From NCBI RefSeq assembly GCF_000576305.1, contig NZ_BAVZ01000004.1:1-64000 (forward strand): DNA of 64,000 bases, in the 5' to 3' direction. The position numbers and the translations under genes were made by a program. The notes beneath the pieces were generated by a model that saw only the letters and a list, made by a program, of their open reading frames with translations, ran no database searches and was not told the origin of the DNA. This DNA comes from Paenibacillus pini JCM 16418. Its GTDB lineage: Bacteria; Bacillota; Bacilli; Paenibacillales; Paenibacillaceae. The first letter of the stretch is position 1; every line of letters starts with the position of its first letter. Positions 45,284-55,339 of the stretch are shown one piece after another.

Positions 45284-46516
45284 ATGTCAGATTTCAACAA
45301 TCAATTAAACAAATATGCCGATCTTGCGGTTCGCGTTGGCGTAAATATTCAAAAAGATCAAACCCTAGTCATTAATGCACCCATCGCATCTGCTGAATTT
45401 GTGCGATTAATTGCCACAAAGGCTTATGATGCTGGAGCTAAATTCGTTAAAGTTAACTGGAATGACGAAGCTCTTACTCGTCTTCTTTATGAACGTGCAG
45501 CCGACGAAGTGTTCACTGAAGCGCCTACTTGGTTTGCTGGAGAAATGACGGAGCTTGTAGAGAAAGGTGCAGCGATTCTACATGTACTTGCTGAGAATCC
45601 TGATTTACTCAAAGGCATTGACCAGCAACGAATTGCAACGTACCAGAAAACACGTGGTCAAGCGATGACGAAATACCGTGCATACCAACAGGCAGATAAA
45701 TTCAGCTGGTGTTTGGTCGCTGTTCCTTCACCTGAATGGGCAGCTAAAGTGTTCCCTTACGCTCCTGAATCTGAACAAGTTGATAAGCTGTGGGATGCTA
45801 TTTTCCACACTGTACGTATCGATCAGGACAATCCAGTTGAAGCCTGGGAATCTCATCTTCAAACATTAAGCTCTAAATCGAAATTGCTTAATGATAAAAA
45901 GTACAAGAAGCTGCACTACATAGCTCCGGGTACGGATTTAACGATCGAACTACCAGAAGGACATATATGGACGGCTGGAGATAGCCACAATGAGCAAGGG
46001 CATAGCTTCGTAGCTAACATGCCGACAGAAGAAGTATTTACAGCTCCTTTAAAAACAGGTGTTAATGGTACCGTGAGCAGCACCAAGCCTCTAAGCTATG
46101 GTGGTAATATTATCGATCGTTTCTCCATTACATTTGAGAATGGACGGATTGTGAACGTATCCGCTGAAGAAGGTCAAGAAACACTTGAACATCTTGTGGC
46201 TATGGATGAAGGCTCACACTATCTTGGTGAAGTTGCATTGGTACCTCATCAATCACCAATCTCTGATTCGAACATCCTATACTTCAATACACTCTTTGAT
46301 GAGAATGCTTCCAACCATTTAGCAATCGGTAGCGCTTATGCCTTCTGCCTTGAAGGTGGTAAGGACATGAACCAAGAGCAATTGGCCGAACATGGTCTAA
46401 ACACTAGTGTTACACATGTGGACTTCATGATTGGTTCGGGCGAGATGGATATTTTCGGCGTAACCGCAGATGGACAGGAAGAGCCTGTAATTAAAAAAGG
46501 AAATTGGGCAATTTAA
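45284..46516 (+). CDS. M29-family leucyl aminopeptidase (AmpS-like), first of two paralogues
   Basis: The 410-residue metalloaminopeptidase starts at the ATG behind GGAGGGAAACTAC; longer in-frame starts lack a site. M29 signatures are NMPTEEVFTAPLKTGVNG, DEGSHYLGEVALVP, LFDENASNHLAIG and THVDFMIGSGEMDI, which hold the two-metal ligands. It removes N-terminal residues of peptides in the cytosol. A terminator follows, and a second, clearly similar gene lies downstream. Confidence 0.92.
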   Translation: MSDFNNQLNKYADLAVRVGVNIQKDQTLVINAPIASAEFVRLIATKAYDAGAKFVKVNWNDEALTRLLYERAADEVFTEAPTWFAGEMTELVEKGAAILHVLAENPDLLKGIDQQRIATYQKTRGQAMTKYRAYQQADKFSWCLVAVPSPEWAAKVFPYAPESEQVDKLWDAIFHTVRIDQDNPVEAWESHLQTLSSKSKLLNDKKYKKLHYIAPGTDLTIELPEGHIWTAGDSHNEQGHSFVANMPTEEVFTAPLKTGVNGTVSSTKPLSYGGNIIDRFSITFENGRIVNVSAEEGQETLEHLVAMDEGSHYLGEVALVPHQSPISDSNILYFNTLFDENASNHLAIGSAYAFCLEGGKDMNQEQLAEHGLNTSVTHVDFMIGSGEMDIFGVTADGQEEPVIKKGNWAI

Positions 46517-46553
46517 TCAGATCCGTATACAATATTGACAGTCTAGAAATAGC

Positions 46554-46590
46554 AAGAGCCTTCTCCAATTATGGAGAAGGCTCTTTTTTA
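46554..46590 (+). terminator. Terminator between the two aminopeptidase genes
   Basis: AGAGCCTTCTCC-AATTAT-GGAGAAGGCTCT is a perfect stem followed by TTTTTT. Confidence 0.9.
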
Positions 46591-46724
46591 CAATAATTTA
46601 TTAGCACTAGGGTTCTATTTGACCCACGGTTGATTTACAATAGTAAGGATATAACTTAACTACTCACAAGATCAGGAGATGGATGCCAAACTCCTCAGCC
46701 CAAACACACTGGAGGCCTCAATTC

Positions 46725-47954
46725 ATGTTAACTTTTGAAGAGAAATTGAATAACTATGCAGAACTAGCTGTCAAAATTGGTGCGAACGTGCAGCCAGGTC
46801 AAACGCTTGTTGTAAACGCAACCATTGATGCTGCACCACTCGTTCGTCTTATCGTCCGTAAAGCTTATGAGATCGGATCGCCACTCGTAAAGGTTAACTA
46901 TACTGACGAAGACGTTACCCGAATTCGATACGACCTTGCACCTGACGAGTCTTTCCTTGAAGCGCCAACATGGCATGCAGGTGAAATGATTGAACTCGTT
47001 GAGAAAGGTGCTGCTTTTATTACGATCATTTCCTCTAACCCAGATTTGTTAAAAGGTGTGGATCATGAGCGCATCTCTAACTATCAACGTACATACGGTA
47101 AGGCAATGGCAAAATACCGCAAATATCAACAAGCGGATAAAATGAGCTGGACGGGTATTGCTTTCCCTTCACCTGATTGGGCAGCCAAAGTGTTCCCTGA
47201 TGCGCCTAAGGATGAGCAGGTTAGCAAACTATGGGATGCTATTTTCTATGCAACTCGTGCAGACCAAGAGAACCCTATTCAAGCTTGGTCAGAACATATC
47301 GACATTTTGCAAAAGAAATCAGATCAATTAAACCATAAGAAATATCATAAACTTCATTTTGTAGCGCCAGGCACAGACCTCACGATTGAACTTCCAGAAG
47401 GTCATTTATGGGCCCAAGCAGGCAGTCTCAACGAACAAGGTACTATGTTTGTAGCGAATATACCGACGGAAGAGGTGTTCACTGCACCTCATAAAGATGG
47501 AGTCAACGGTTACGTGAGCAGTACCAAACCACTTAGTTATGGCGGTAATATCATTGATCGTTTCACCCTCACGTTTGAGAATGGAAGAATTGTTAAATTC
47601 ACGGCTGAAGAAGGCGAAGAAACACTATCCCGTTTAATTAGCATGGATGAAGGATCGCATTATCTAGGTGAAGTCGCGTTGGTTCCTTTCCACTCTCCGA
47701 TCTCACAAAGTAACATTTTGTATTATACGACGTTGTTTGATGAGAATGCATCATGTCACCTAGCGATCGGAAGCTCGTACGCCTTCAATTTGAATGGTGG
47801 TAAAACGATGTCCGAAGAAGAACTTGCTAAACACGGTATGAATGCAAGCATCACGCATGTGGACTTTATGATGGGTTCCCCTGAAATGAGTATTACGGGT
47901 ATCACCCATGATGGTAAAGAAGAAGCGGTCTTTGTAAACGGTAACTGGGCATAA
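46725..47954 (+). CDS. M29-family leucyl aminopeptidase, second paralogue
   Basis: The 409-residue protein aligns along its full length with the preceding gene, including NIPTEEVFTAPHKDGVNG, DEGSHYLGEVALVP and LFDENASCHLAIG. The start at 46725 lies behind GGAGGCCTCAATTC. The pair arose by tandem duplication, but each has its own regulatory region, so they may be differently expressed. The SDR gene follows after 49 bases. Confidence 0.92.
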   Translation: MLTFEEKLNNYAELAVKIGANVQPGQTLVVNATIDAAPLVRLIVRKAYEIGSPLVKVNYTDEDVTRIRYDLAPDESFLEAPTWHAGEMIELVEKGAAFITIISSNPDLLKGVDHERISNYQRTYGKAMAKYRKYQQADKMSWTGIAFPSPDWAAKVFPDAPKDEQVSKLWDAIFYATRADQENPIQAWSEHIDILQKKSDQLNHKKYHKLHFVAPGTDLTIELPEGHLWAQAGSLNEQGTMFVANIPTEEVFTAPHKDGVNGYVSSTKPLSYGGNIIDRFTLTFENGRIVKFTAEEGEETLSRLISMDEGSHYLGEVALVPFHSPISQSNILYYTTLFDENASCHLAIGSSYAFNLNGGKTMSEEELAKHGMNASITHVDFMMGSPEMSITGITHDGKEEAVFVNGNWA

Positions 47955-48003
47955 TTTATATCGCAATCTACAGTTCTGTACTCGGGAGAGGAGTCAACTG
48001 AAT

Positions 48004-48768
48004 ATGACTGGAATAGATCTGGCAGGAAAAACTGCACTCATCACAGGTGCGACTGGCCAGCTTGGCCGGGTTATGGCCCGCACGCTTGCGGAGTATGGCG
48101 CTAATATTATCGTTCATTACCGAGGTAATGAAGCTAAAGCTTCTGAGCTTATCCATGAGATTCAAGCGCAAGGCAGACCGTGCATGTCTGTTCAGGCTGA
48201 TATAACTGATTACCAAGCTGTGGTGACCATGAAAGAAAAAGTTATCGCGGAAATGGGCCAAGTTGATATTGTCGTTGCGAATGCAGTTATTCAGTACGAA
48301 TGGACTAGCATTTTAGATCAGCCATTAGAAGACTATCCTAGCCAATTTGAGTCTTGTGTTATGCAGAGTGTACATTTGGCAAAAGCTTTTGTTCCATCGA
48401 TGATTGAGCGCCGTTCAGGACGTATGATCGGCATCAATACTGAATGCTCGATGCAGAACTTCCCTGGTCAATCCGCTTATACTGCAGGTAAACGCGGAAT
48501 GGACGGTATTTATCGTGTACTCGCCAAGGAAATAGGCGAATACCAGATCACCGTCAATCAGGTGGCTCCTGGATGGACGATCAGCGAGCGTGATCGCGAG
48601 AATAATAGTGAAGAGAACGAAGCCTATTCGCGGAACGTTCCTTTGAAACGCAGAGGAACGGATCAAGATATCGCGAATGCAGTTGCCTTTCTCGCCTCTG
48701 ACATGGCGAGCTTCATTACCGGAGCTTATATTCCCGTAAATGGCGGCAATGTGATGCCAAGTATTTAA
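48004..48768 (+). CDS. Short-chain dehydrogenase/reductase
   Basis: The 254-residue SDR has the cofactor motif TGATGQLGRVMA, NAV in the VVANAVIQ segment, a Ser/Thr-containing GINTECSMQ strand and the active-site YTAGKRG (Tyr-x3-Lys). It ends with FITGAYIPVNGG, typical of the FabG-like classical group. It probably shares a transcript with the second aminopeptidase. Substrate unknown. Confidence 0.88.
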   Translation: MTGIDLAGKTALITGATGQLGRVMARTLAEYGANIIVHYRGNEAKASELIHEIQAQGRPCMSVQADITDYQAVVTMKEKVIAEMGQVDIVVANAVIQYEWTSILDQPLEDYPSQFESCVMQSVHLAKAFVPSMIERRSGRMIGINTECSMQNFPGQSAYTAGKRGMDGIYRVLAKEIGEYQITVNQVAPGWTISERDRENNSEENEAYSRNVPLKRRGTDQDIANAVAFLASDMASFITGAYIPVNGGNVMPSI

Positions 48769-48803
48769 TCTCAATTATATTTAGCATTTGTAGTAGCTAT
48801 AAG

Positions 48804-48873
48804 AAAATGCACCTTTCGAATTTCAGCAGTTACATGATGAGATGTCCGCTGTTTATTCAAAAAGGTGCATTTT
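48804..48873. terminator. Long-loop hairpin between convergent genes
   Basis: AAAATGCACCTTT and AAAGGTGCATTTT pair perfectly at the base; inner bases pair partly. T-rich ends on both strands suit a bidirectional terminator. Confidence 0.65.
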
Positions 48874-48911
48874 ATTGTTAGCCAATTGAAATATAGAATT
48901 TCCTAGATCAG

Positions 48912-50030
48912 TTATACAACTGGAAACCATCCTGTTCTAGTCATAATGCCTTGCCATAATGGATCTGGAACCACAAGTAGTTCCTGTGCATCCCGGCTTA
49001 TAGTCGTCGCAATGTCTTCTTCGTTACCTGATTCGATCTTCTCCACCCAATCAGGTTCAGCAATAATTTCTCTACCTAGAGCAATAAATGGAATGCCCAT
49101 CTGTACGGCTTTCAAGCCATCTTCTGCTGTCTTAATTGAACCAACACCCATAATTGGAACACGATTACCGACAAGGTCCCTAATCCATTCCATACGAGAA
49201 AGACCCTTGTCTTCTACACCACGTCTTGGCTCGGACCAGAAGTCCATAAGAGAAATGTGAATATAGTCAAGTTCTTTTTCCACTAATTCATTAAGCAATG
49301 CAAATGTATCCTTCATCGTGATACCCGCTTCTTCTGGCTCTTCAGGAGACAATCGGTAACCTACTAAGAAAGGAGATTTAGCATACTTAGCTACTGCTTC
49401 TTTAACAGCATCCACCACCGCTAACGGGAAAGCTAAACGATTCTCAAGGCTCCCTCCCCATCGATCTTCACGACGATTTGTATGTGCAGAGAAGAATTGT
49501 TGTAACAAGTAATTGTTAGCCCCATGTATTTCGACTCCGTCATAACCAGCTTCAATGGCTCTCCGTGTAGTCTCACCGAACTCCTGAATAATGGTTACAA
49601 TTTCTTCATCCGAAAGTGCCCTTGGAGTTACTTGACCGTCATCAGTAGGTACCGCACTTGCACTGACAACATCACCATCTACAAGTTCAGGAGGACAAAG
49701 ACGTCCACCGTGGAAAATTTGCAACACAGCTTTCGACCCTTTTTCCTTAATCGTGGTTGCTACTCTTGCCAAGCTAGGGATCATCTCATCGTTATACCCC
49801 GCGAATTGCCCGTGAAATCCTTGGCCATTCCTAGAGACATTCGTGCATGCCGTAATTACCATGCCTACTCCACCAGATCTACGGCTATAATAATCAATCT
49901 CAGCATCAGAGATTGTACCATCTACATTTGAAGACCATGTCGTCATAGGTGCCATCGCAACGCGGTTCTCTACCTGCACACCACTACGAAAAGTAAATGA
50001 TTCGAAAAGCGGGTTAAACTTAGCTTCCAT
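48912..50030 (-). CDS. NADH:flavin oxidoreductase of the Old Yellow Enzyme family
   Basis: The 372-residue protein is an FMN-containing ene-reductase TIM barrel. It has ENRVAMAPMTTWSS, the substrate-binding EIHGANNYLLQQFFSAHTN with RREDRWGGSLENR, and GVGSIKTAEDGLKAVQMG for FMN phosphate. ATG at 50030 follows GGAGGACTAATCAA. It is divergent from the RNA methylase-like gene; the 290-base gap between them shows no other clear feature. Confidence 0.9.
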   Translation of the reverse strand: MEAKFNPLFESFTFRSGVQVENRVAMAPMTTWSSNVDGTISDAEIDYYSRRSGGVGMVITACTNVSRNGQGFHGQFAGYNDEMIPSLARVATTIKEKGSKAVLQIFHGGRLCPPELVDGDVVSASAVPTDDGQVTPRALSDEEIVTIIQEFGETTRRAIEAGYDGVEIHGANNYLLQQFFSAHTNRREDRWGGSLENRLAFPLAVVDAVKEAVAKYAKSPFLVGYRLSPEEPEEAGITMKDTFALLNELVEKELDYIHISLMDFWSEPRRGVEDKGLSRMEWIRDLVGNRVPIMGVGSIKTAEDGLKAVQMGIPFIALGREIIAEPDWVEKIESGNEEDIATTISRDAQELLVVPDPLWQGIMTRTGWFPVV

Positions 50031-50323
50031 TTGATTAGTCCTCCATCGATTCATATTGATCATACTGTAACTATTATAATTACAATTATGCGAAATTGCA
50101 AATCAGACGGGTATCATTGTTATGAATGGACTCTTTATCATCAACTGTTCCACTAGACTCGTTAGTTAATTCTCACCGTTCGTACCGCTTTACACGTTAT
50201 AGCAAATAGACTAATTTTATTATCTTATAGGCATCTTGAGCGCATTTTTTTGCTTTTCTAGGCTTTAACAGATATGGTTGTGAGACACACACAAATAAAA
50301 TTGCTATAGAGGATGAGACAAGA

Positions 50324-51277
50324 TTGAATACAAACAGCCCTTTAACGGAGTATATATACACCTTTGCATATAATGGCGATGAAAGCTCCCTGTGTCATTT
50401 AGAGATGCGTTCTTTCTTTGGAGTAGACACGACAACGAATATATTAAAAAGCTCGATAGAGGTTCTTCCTAGCCGAAGCCCATTTATCAAAGAACGAATA
50501 GAAGTTATGTACGAAGGTAATTATTTATCCCAAATCCTCGAGCAAGTAGAGGCTATTCAATTAAATGGTGCGACGTTCAAAGTTATTTTCAACAAAATTA
50601 ACGATTTAAATCCTTCTGATAAAATAGAATATGATGACCGACGCAGCATTGAGCGGGATCTTGGATTACATATTGATGGTGAAGCGGATGTGAATCATCC
50701 TGACCTAACATTTGGTATCATCCCCCTTGGTGGGCGTTGGTATTTTGGAAAATATCTAAAGAACGAGGCCATTTGGTTACACCATATGAAGAAACCACGT
50801 AACTATTCCATAGCACTAGGTACACGACTTGCTAGAGCGGCCGTAAATATTGCAATACCGAAACCAGAAGGCATCTCCGCCATAGACCCTTGTTGTGGAA
50901 TTGGAACTGTAGTTATTGAGGCCCTTTCCATGGACATCAACATGGTAGGGCGTGACATCAATCCTCATATCATACAAGGTGCACGCGCTAATACAGCCCA
51001 TTTCGGTTACGATACGGAGTTAGTTTTAGGAGATATCGGTGATGTGCATGCGACATATGATGTAGCGATTATAGACATGCCGTACAATTTATTCTCATCA
51101 ACGACGCCGGAAGAGCAGCTCTCCCTACTTCAGCATACTCGCCGTTTTGCAAAGAGAGTTGTCATCATTACTATTGAAACGATTGACGACATGATTGTCG
51201 AGGCCGGATTCATCATTAAAGACCGTGGTGTCGCGAAGAAAAGAGCATTCTCTAGACAAATTATTGTATGTGAGTAA
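50324..51277 (+). CDS. Putative RNA methylase (UPF0020/TrmG10-like)
   Basis: The 317-residue protein has a C-terminal methyltransferase domain with AIDPCCGIGTVVIEAL (motif I, about 186-201), GRDINPHIIQGARAN and the catalytic-type IDMPYNLF, close to the [D/N]PPY motif of tRNA guanine-N2 methylases. The N-terminal half is not a clear THUMP domain. It starts with TTG behind GAGGATGAG. Its RNA target is unknown. Confidence 0.75.
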   Translation: MNTNSPLTEYIYTFAYNGDESSLCHLEMRSFFGVDTTTNILKSSIEVLPSRSPFIKERIEVMYEGNYLSQILEQVEAIQLNGATFKVIFNKINDLNPSDKIEYDDRRSIERDLGLHIDGEADVNHPDLTFGIIPLGGRWYFGKYLKNEAIWLHHMKKPRNYSIALGTRLARAAVNIAIPKPEGISAIDPCCGIGTVVIEALSMDINMVGRDINPHIIQGARANTAHFGYDTELVLGDIGDVHATYDVAIIDMPYNLFSSTTPEEQLSLLQHTRRFAKRVVIITIETIDDMIVEAGFIIKDRGVAKKRAFSRQIIVCE

Positions 51278-51424
51278 TTAGTCATCCATATGTTGCTCCA
51301 GTCTTCCATTAGTTATAATACATCAATATAATCATACAATAATATAAGTCCGCATAGCGGAATATGGCCACATGAGTAACCATCAAGATGAAGAAATACC
51401 GCATCAAGGAGGAGAAGCCAAGTC

Positions 51425-51904
51425 ATGTCTAATTTTTTCGATAAGCTTAAACAGGGTGTGTCAGACGCTGGTAAAAAAGCGCATCAAACGGTTGAGTCAA
51501 CGACTTTAAAGTTCCAAGTTTCTTCTAAGGAGAAAGATATAGAAAAGAGCTTTACAGAAATTGGCCGTCTAGTACATGTATCCATGTCCATTCCAGGTAC
51601 CCCTCTGCCTGAGGAGGAAATCCAGAAACATCGGAAGAATATCCTCGATATTGAAAAAGAAATTGAGGATCTACAGCGCAAAATTCAGAATCTACAGAAC
51701 CTCAAAGAATGCGGATGCGGTAAAATGTTACCTGCCGACGCGACCTATTGTCCTTTCTGCGGACAGCAGTTCCAAAAGGTCGTCGTCCAACCTGTAGCCG
51801 ATGCCTCCTCATTTCAAAAAACGGCTCACTGCTCTCAATGCGGCCACGCAGTATCACCAATAGATCGTTTTTGCGGCGACTGTGGTCACGCGCTCAATGG
51901 ATAG
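51425..51904 (+). CDS. Coiled-coil protein with two C-terminal zinc ribbons
   Basis: The 159-residue protein has an N-terminal helix, a coiled coil (ILDIEKEIEDLQRKIQNLQNL, abbreviated) and two zinc ribbons: CGCGKMLPADATYCPFCG and HCSQCGHAV...RFCGDCGHAL. Such zinc-ribbon proteins are common in Bacillota and of unknown function. Ribosome binding site AAGGAGGAG. Confidence 0.75.
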   Translation: MSNFFDKLKQGVSDAGKKAHQTVESTTLKFQVSSKEKDIEKSFTEIGRLVHVSMSIPGTPLPEEEIQKHRKNILDIEKEIEDLQRKIQNLQNLKECGCGKMLPADATYCPFCGQQFQKVVVQPVADASSFQKTAHCSQCGHAVSPIDRFCGDCGHALNG

Positions 51905-51970
51905 ACGATGTAAATAAAGTCGCAAGCTGAGATAATTGCAACGTTACTGGCCTCCTAGCATGGGTCAAAT

Positions 51971-52035
51971 AAAGACACCTTTAAATTGAACATGTGAGTG
52001 TTGTGAAATTACTCGCACAATTTGAAGGTGTCTTT
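51971..52035 (+). terminator. Long-stem hairpin after the zinc-ribbon gene
   Basis: AAAGACACCTTTAAATTG and CAATTTGAAGGTGTCTTT pair over about 17 bp around a 29-base loop. The following T-tract is short. Confidence 0.6.
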
Positions 52036-52111
52036 GTATGGGTACAGCCTCATTCATCGCTTATAGGTTACCTAATGATATAATGTCATAAGCTATGTAA
52101 TTAAGGAGACG

Positions 52112-52858
52112 ATGATATTGCCACCCGAATATAAAGTAATTAGTAATAACCATGAAATCACCGTTTCTGAGATTTCCGAGTTATACGGAGAAAAAGGTAA
52201 CTTTCGTGTGATGCAGTTTTCAAATGCAGCTTTGCAGGGTGCATTAGATCTCAATGAGCCTGATCGAATTGTTTTTGAATATCCAAGAGTCATGATTCAC
52301 CTGATGGAGTGTAACGACGCCTCTTTCGAAAATGTATTTGTTATTGGGCATGGAATTGGGACAATAGCGAGTCATTTTCCAGAGAAACGTTTTAAAATAG
52401 CTGAGGTCGATCACAACGTAGTTGATTTAAGTAGACGATATTTTGGATACAGCATGGATAATGTAATGATCGGAGATGGCCGTCACATTCTAGAGGGTGA
52501 GGATTCTGATACTTATGATTATATTATTTTGGATGCCTTTAACTCAAAAGGAACTCCGCAACATCTGATCTCCCAAGAATTTTTCAAAATAACTGCCGAC
52601 AAGCTTACCCCTCAAGGCTCTATTATCATCAATCTAATGGGAAGAGGTGAGAATGATTCGCTTATCAACGCTATCCATTCTACGCTTAGACAAGTATATA
52701 CCTATACCCTATCTTTCATCTTACCAGGAGACCGATTTACAGACGTGCAGAATATGATTATGATAGGCAGAAACATTCCCATTCGTTTCCAAGCACGCCA
52801 AATGGCAGGTTTCATAGAAATGCATCTTGGAACTGGACATATCATATTAGATTATTGA
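52112..52858 (+). CDS. Spermidine-synthase-like methyltransferase-fold protein
   Basis: The 248-residue protein has the Rossmann core of the SpeE-like family: VIGHGIGTIASHFP, IAEVDHNVVDLSRRYFG and YIILDAFNSKGTPQHL. The SpeE polyamine site is not evident, so another small substrate is likely. ATG 52112 lies close to AAGGAG; TTG 52118 has the better spacing and is an alternative start. Confidence 0.72.
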   Translation: MILPPEYKVISNNHEITVSEISELYGEKGNFRVMQFSNAALQGALDLNEPDRIVFEYPRVMIHLMECNDASFENVFVIGHGIGTIASHFPEKRFKIAEVDHNVVDLSRRYFGYSMDNVMIGDGRHILEGEDSDTYDYIILDAFNSKGTPQHLISQEFFKITADKLTPQGSIIINLMGRGENDSLINAIHSTLRQVYTYTLSFILPGDRFTDVQNMIMIGRNIPIRFQARQMAGFIEMHLGTGHIILDY

Positions 52859-52937
52859 TTTCGCCCTCTTCCCTTTGCTAAACATATGATATGATGAAAT
52901 CAGCTTCAAAATAATAAGAATGGTTGGTGAGTATGAT

Positions 52938-53435
52938 ATGGAAACAGTTAACGGTGTCATGCAAATTCGTAATCATCTATTGGAAGAATTGGAATTGTCT
53001 GTACGGACAAGTTGTAATCTGATACGAAGCATCAAACCAGAAGAATGGGAATATCAACCTCAAGACAATATGCGTACGTTATTGCAATTAGTGCATCATC
53101 TTGTATCCATACCTGCAAGTGATTTAGCAATTATGCAGGAGCAACCTCAACCTGAGATTGAACTCGTAGAGAATGATGCTAGCTCTATCACTCATCCCGA
53201 AGAATTGGCTCAACGTTTCGAATCGAATTTTGATAAACTTCGTACATATATGGTTTCACTTAGTGAAGATGATTTCTTGAATAAATCGACTAAAGCTTTT
53301 TACGCAGATCACGGAATGGTTCAAGTTAAGTGGCTAATTGAAGTGGTTACGCACACGTTCCATCACCGTTCACAGCTCTATAACTATTTAAAACAACAGG
53401 GACATGAACTTCACTTCTCAATGTTATATGCTTAA
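52938..53435 (+). CDS. DinB-family four-helix-bundle protein
   Basis: The 165-residue protein has the metal-binding histidines of the DinB/YfiT fold in LVHHLVS and HTFHHRSQLYNYL and the family's WEYQPQDNMRTLLQL segment. It may be a metal-dependent thiol transferase or stress protein. ATG 52938 follows GGTGAG; 52920 has no site. Confidence 0.75.
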   Translation: METVNGVMQIRNHLLEELELSVRTSCNLIRSIKPEEWEYQPQDNMRTLLQLVHHLVSIPASDLAIMQEQPQPEIELVENDASSITHPEELAQRFESNFDKLRTYMVSLSEDDFLNKSTKAFYADHGMVQVKWLIEVVTHTFHHRSQLYNYLKQQGHELHFSMLYA

Positions 53436-53595
53436 ATGTCAGTGTCGTGAAGAAACGAATATGAGTGCTTGAGCGTTCGCATTTATATTCCGAGCCGCTC
53501 TTTGCCCAGAAGAGATTTCCTATTTCATAATCTTCAAACCGTATGACATGACATTTGGAAATCCCTTCTGATTGGAGGCGGTCAATAACATTTAT

Positions 53596-55311
53596 TTAAT
53601 GACTGTTTTTCAAAAGAACACTGACATGCTCCACAACATCTTGGATATGCATCATCTCTTTTGCCTGACTTCTTCTGTTAACAAATTCTATATTCCCTTC
53701 CCCTGCATCCTTACCAATGATAATTCTGTAAGGTATTCCAATGAGATCCGAGTCTTTAAATTTCACACCTGCACGTTCATCACGGTCATCCATTAGTACT
53801 TCAATACCATGACTAATAAGACGTTCATATAATTCATTTGCAACTTGGATTTGCAGATCATCTTTCACAGAGATGGGTAGGAGATGAACATGAAATGGTG
53901 CCAAAGATAGTGGCCAATGTATACCATTCTCATCATGGTTCTGCTCAACAATAGCAGAAAGCACGCGTGAAACTCCAATCCCATAACAACCCATAATCAT
54001 CGTCTGCGCTATTCCAGATGAATCGAGGAACTTTGCACCTAGCTTGTCACTATATTTCGTTCCTAATTTGAAGACATGCCCAATTTCAATACCGCTATGC
54101 AAATTAATGATTCCTTCACTACAGCGAGGACAGGAATCCTGCTCCGTTACATTACGAAAATCTCCTACATGTTCTAAATTTATATCACGCTGCGGATTGA
54201 GATTTTGGTAGTGGTAATCGAATTCATTAGCTCCAGCTATTCCACTATTCATTTGAACTACTGAATGATCAACTAATACAGGCAAGTCTAAACCGTAAGG
54301 TCCAATAAATCCAACAGCTATACTTGAAATTCCTTCTAATGCTTCCGAGTTAGCAATTGTTATATTCTTCGCACCAAGGTAGTTTAGAACTTTAATTTCA
54401 TTAATCTCATGGTCGCCCCTAACCACAACAGCAACGACTTGATTGTCCACTATGAACATGACCGTCTTCATAATTTCAGAGGGCAAAATCTGTAACGACT
54501 CGACAAGTTCATCAATTGTCCGGATGTTTGGAGTATACAATTTCGCTATTTGGTCTAATTTGATATTCTCCTCGTTCTTTTCACTTCTAATTCCTACCTC
54601 GGCTTTTTCCAAATTAGCGGCATAGTCGCAGCTTGTACAAGCAGCAATGGTATCTTCACCAATGTCAGCAAGAGCCATGAATTCATGTGTTTCACCTTCA
54701 CCACCAATGGCACCTGCGTCCGCTTCGACTGCGCGAAAGTTTATTCCGCAGCGGGCAAATATACGTTGATATGCCTTAAACATCGACCAATAGGATTGAT
54801 CGAGTCCATTCCAATCGACATCAAATGAATAAGCATCTTTCATGAGAAATTCTCTCCCGCGGAGTAGCCCATAACGTGGACGTCGTTCATCTCGAAATTT
54901 GGTTTGTATTTGATATAAAGTTATAGGTAACTTTCGATAGGAATTAATCTCATTGTGTACTAATGTCGTAATCACTTCTTCATGCGTTGGTCCGAGTGCA
55001 AACTCCCGATCATGGCGATCATATAAACGCATTAATTCTGGCCCGTACACATCATATCTGCCGGATTCCTTCCACAGCTCGGTAGGTTGTAGCGTTGGCA
55101 TCAAGATCTCCTGGGCATGGGCAAGATCCATTTCTTCCCGCACAATTTGTTCAACTTTCCTAAGCACGCGTCTTCCAAGAGGCAGATAAGTATATACGCC
55201 CGCTGCCAATTGACGGATAAACCCCGCTCTAAGCATCAACTGATGACTCATGGCTTCAGCATCACCAGGTGACTCACGTAGTGTTGTCAGTAATAATTTG
55301 TTTTGACGCAT
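53596..55311 (-). CDS. proS: Prolyl-tRNA synthetase (bacterial type with editing domain)
   Basis: The 571-residue class II synthetase has motif 1 EEMDLAHAQEILMPTLQP, motif 2 TKFRDERRPRYGLLRGREF and motif 3 GCYGIGVSRVLSAIVE. An insertion editing domain (about 230-390) is followed by an anticodon-binding domain. ATG at 55311 follows GGGAGG; upstream codons belong to the leader. A proline T-box leader controls it (see 55340-55600). Confidence 0.95.
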   Translation of the reverse strand: MRQNKLLLTTLRESPGDAEAMSHQLMLRAGFIRQLAAGVYTYLPLGRRVLRKVEQIVREEMDLAHAQEILMPTLQPTELWKESGRYDVYGPELMRLYDRHDREFALGPTHEEVITTLVHNEINSYRKLPITLYQIQTKFRDERRPRYGLLRGREFLMKDAYSFDVDWNGLDQSYWSMFKAYQRIFARCGINFRAVEADAGAIGGEGETHEFMALADIGEDTIAACTSCDYAANLEKAEVGIRSEKNEENIKLDQIAKLYTPNIRTIDELVESLQILPSEIMKTVMFIVDNQVVAVVVRGDHEINEIKVLNYLGAKNITIANSEALEGISSIAVGFIGPYGLDLPVLVDHSVVQMNSGIAGANEFDYHYQNLNPQRDINLEHVGDFRNVTEQDSCPRCSEGIINLHSGIEIGHVFKLGTKYSDKLGAKFLDSSGIAQTMIMGCYGIGVSRVLSAIVEQNHDENGIHWPLSLAPFHVHLLPISVKDDLQIQVANELYERLISHGIEVLMDDRDERAGVKFKDSDLIGIPYRIIIGKDAGEGNIEFVNRRSQAKEMMHIQDVVEHVSVLLKNSH

Positions 55312-55339
55312 ATGATGAAACCTCCCTCTATTTTCTTGA

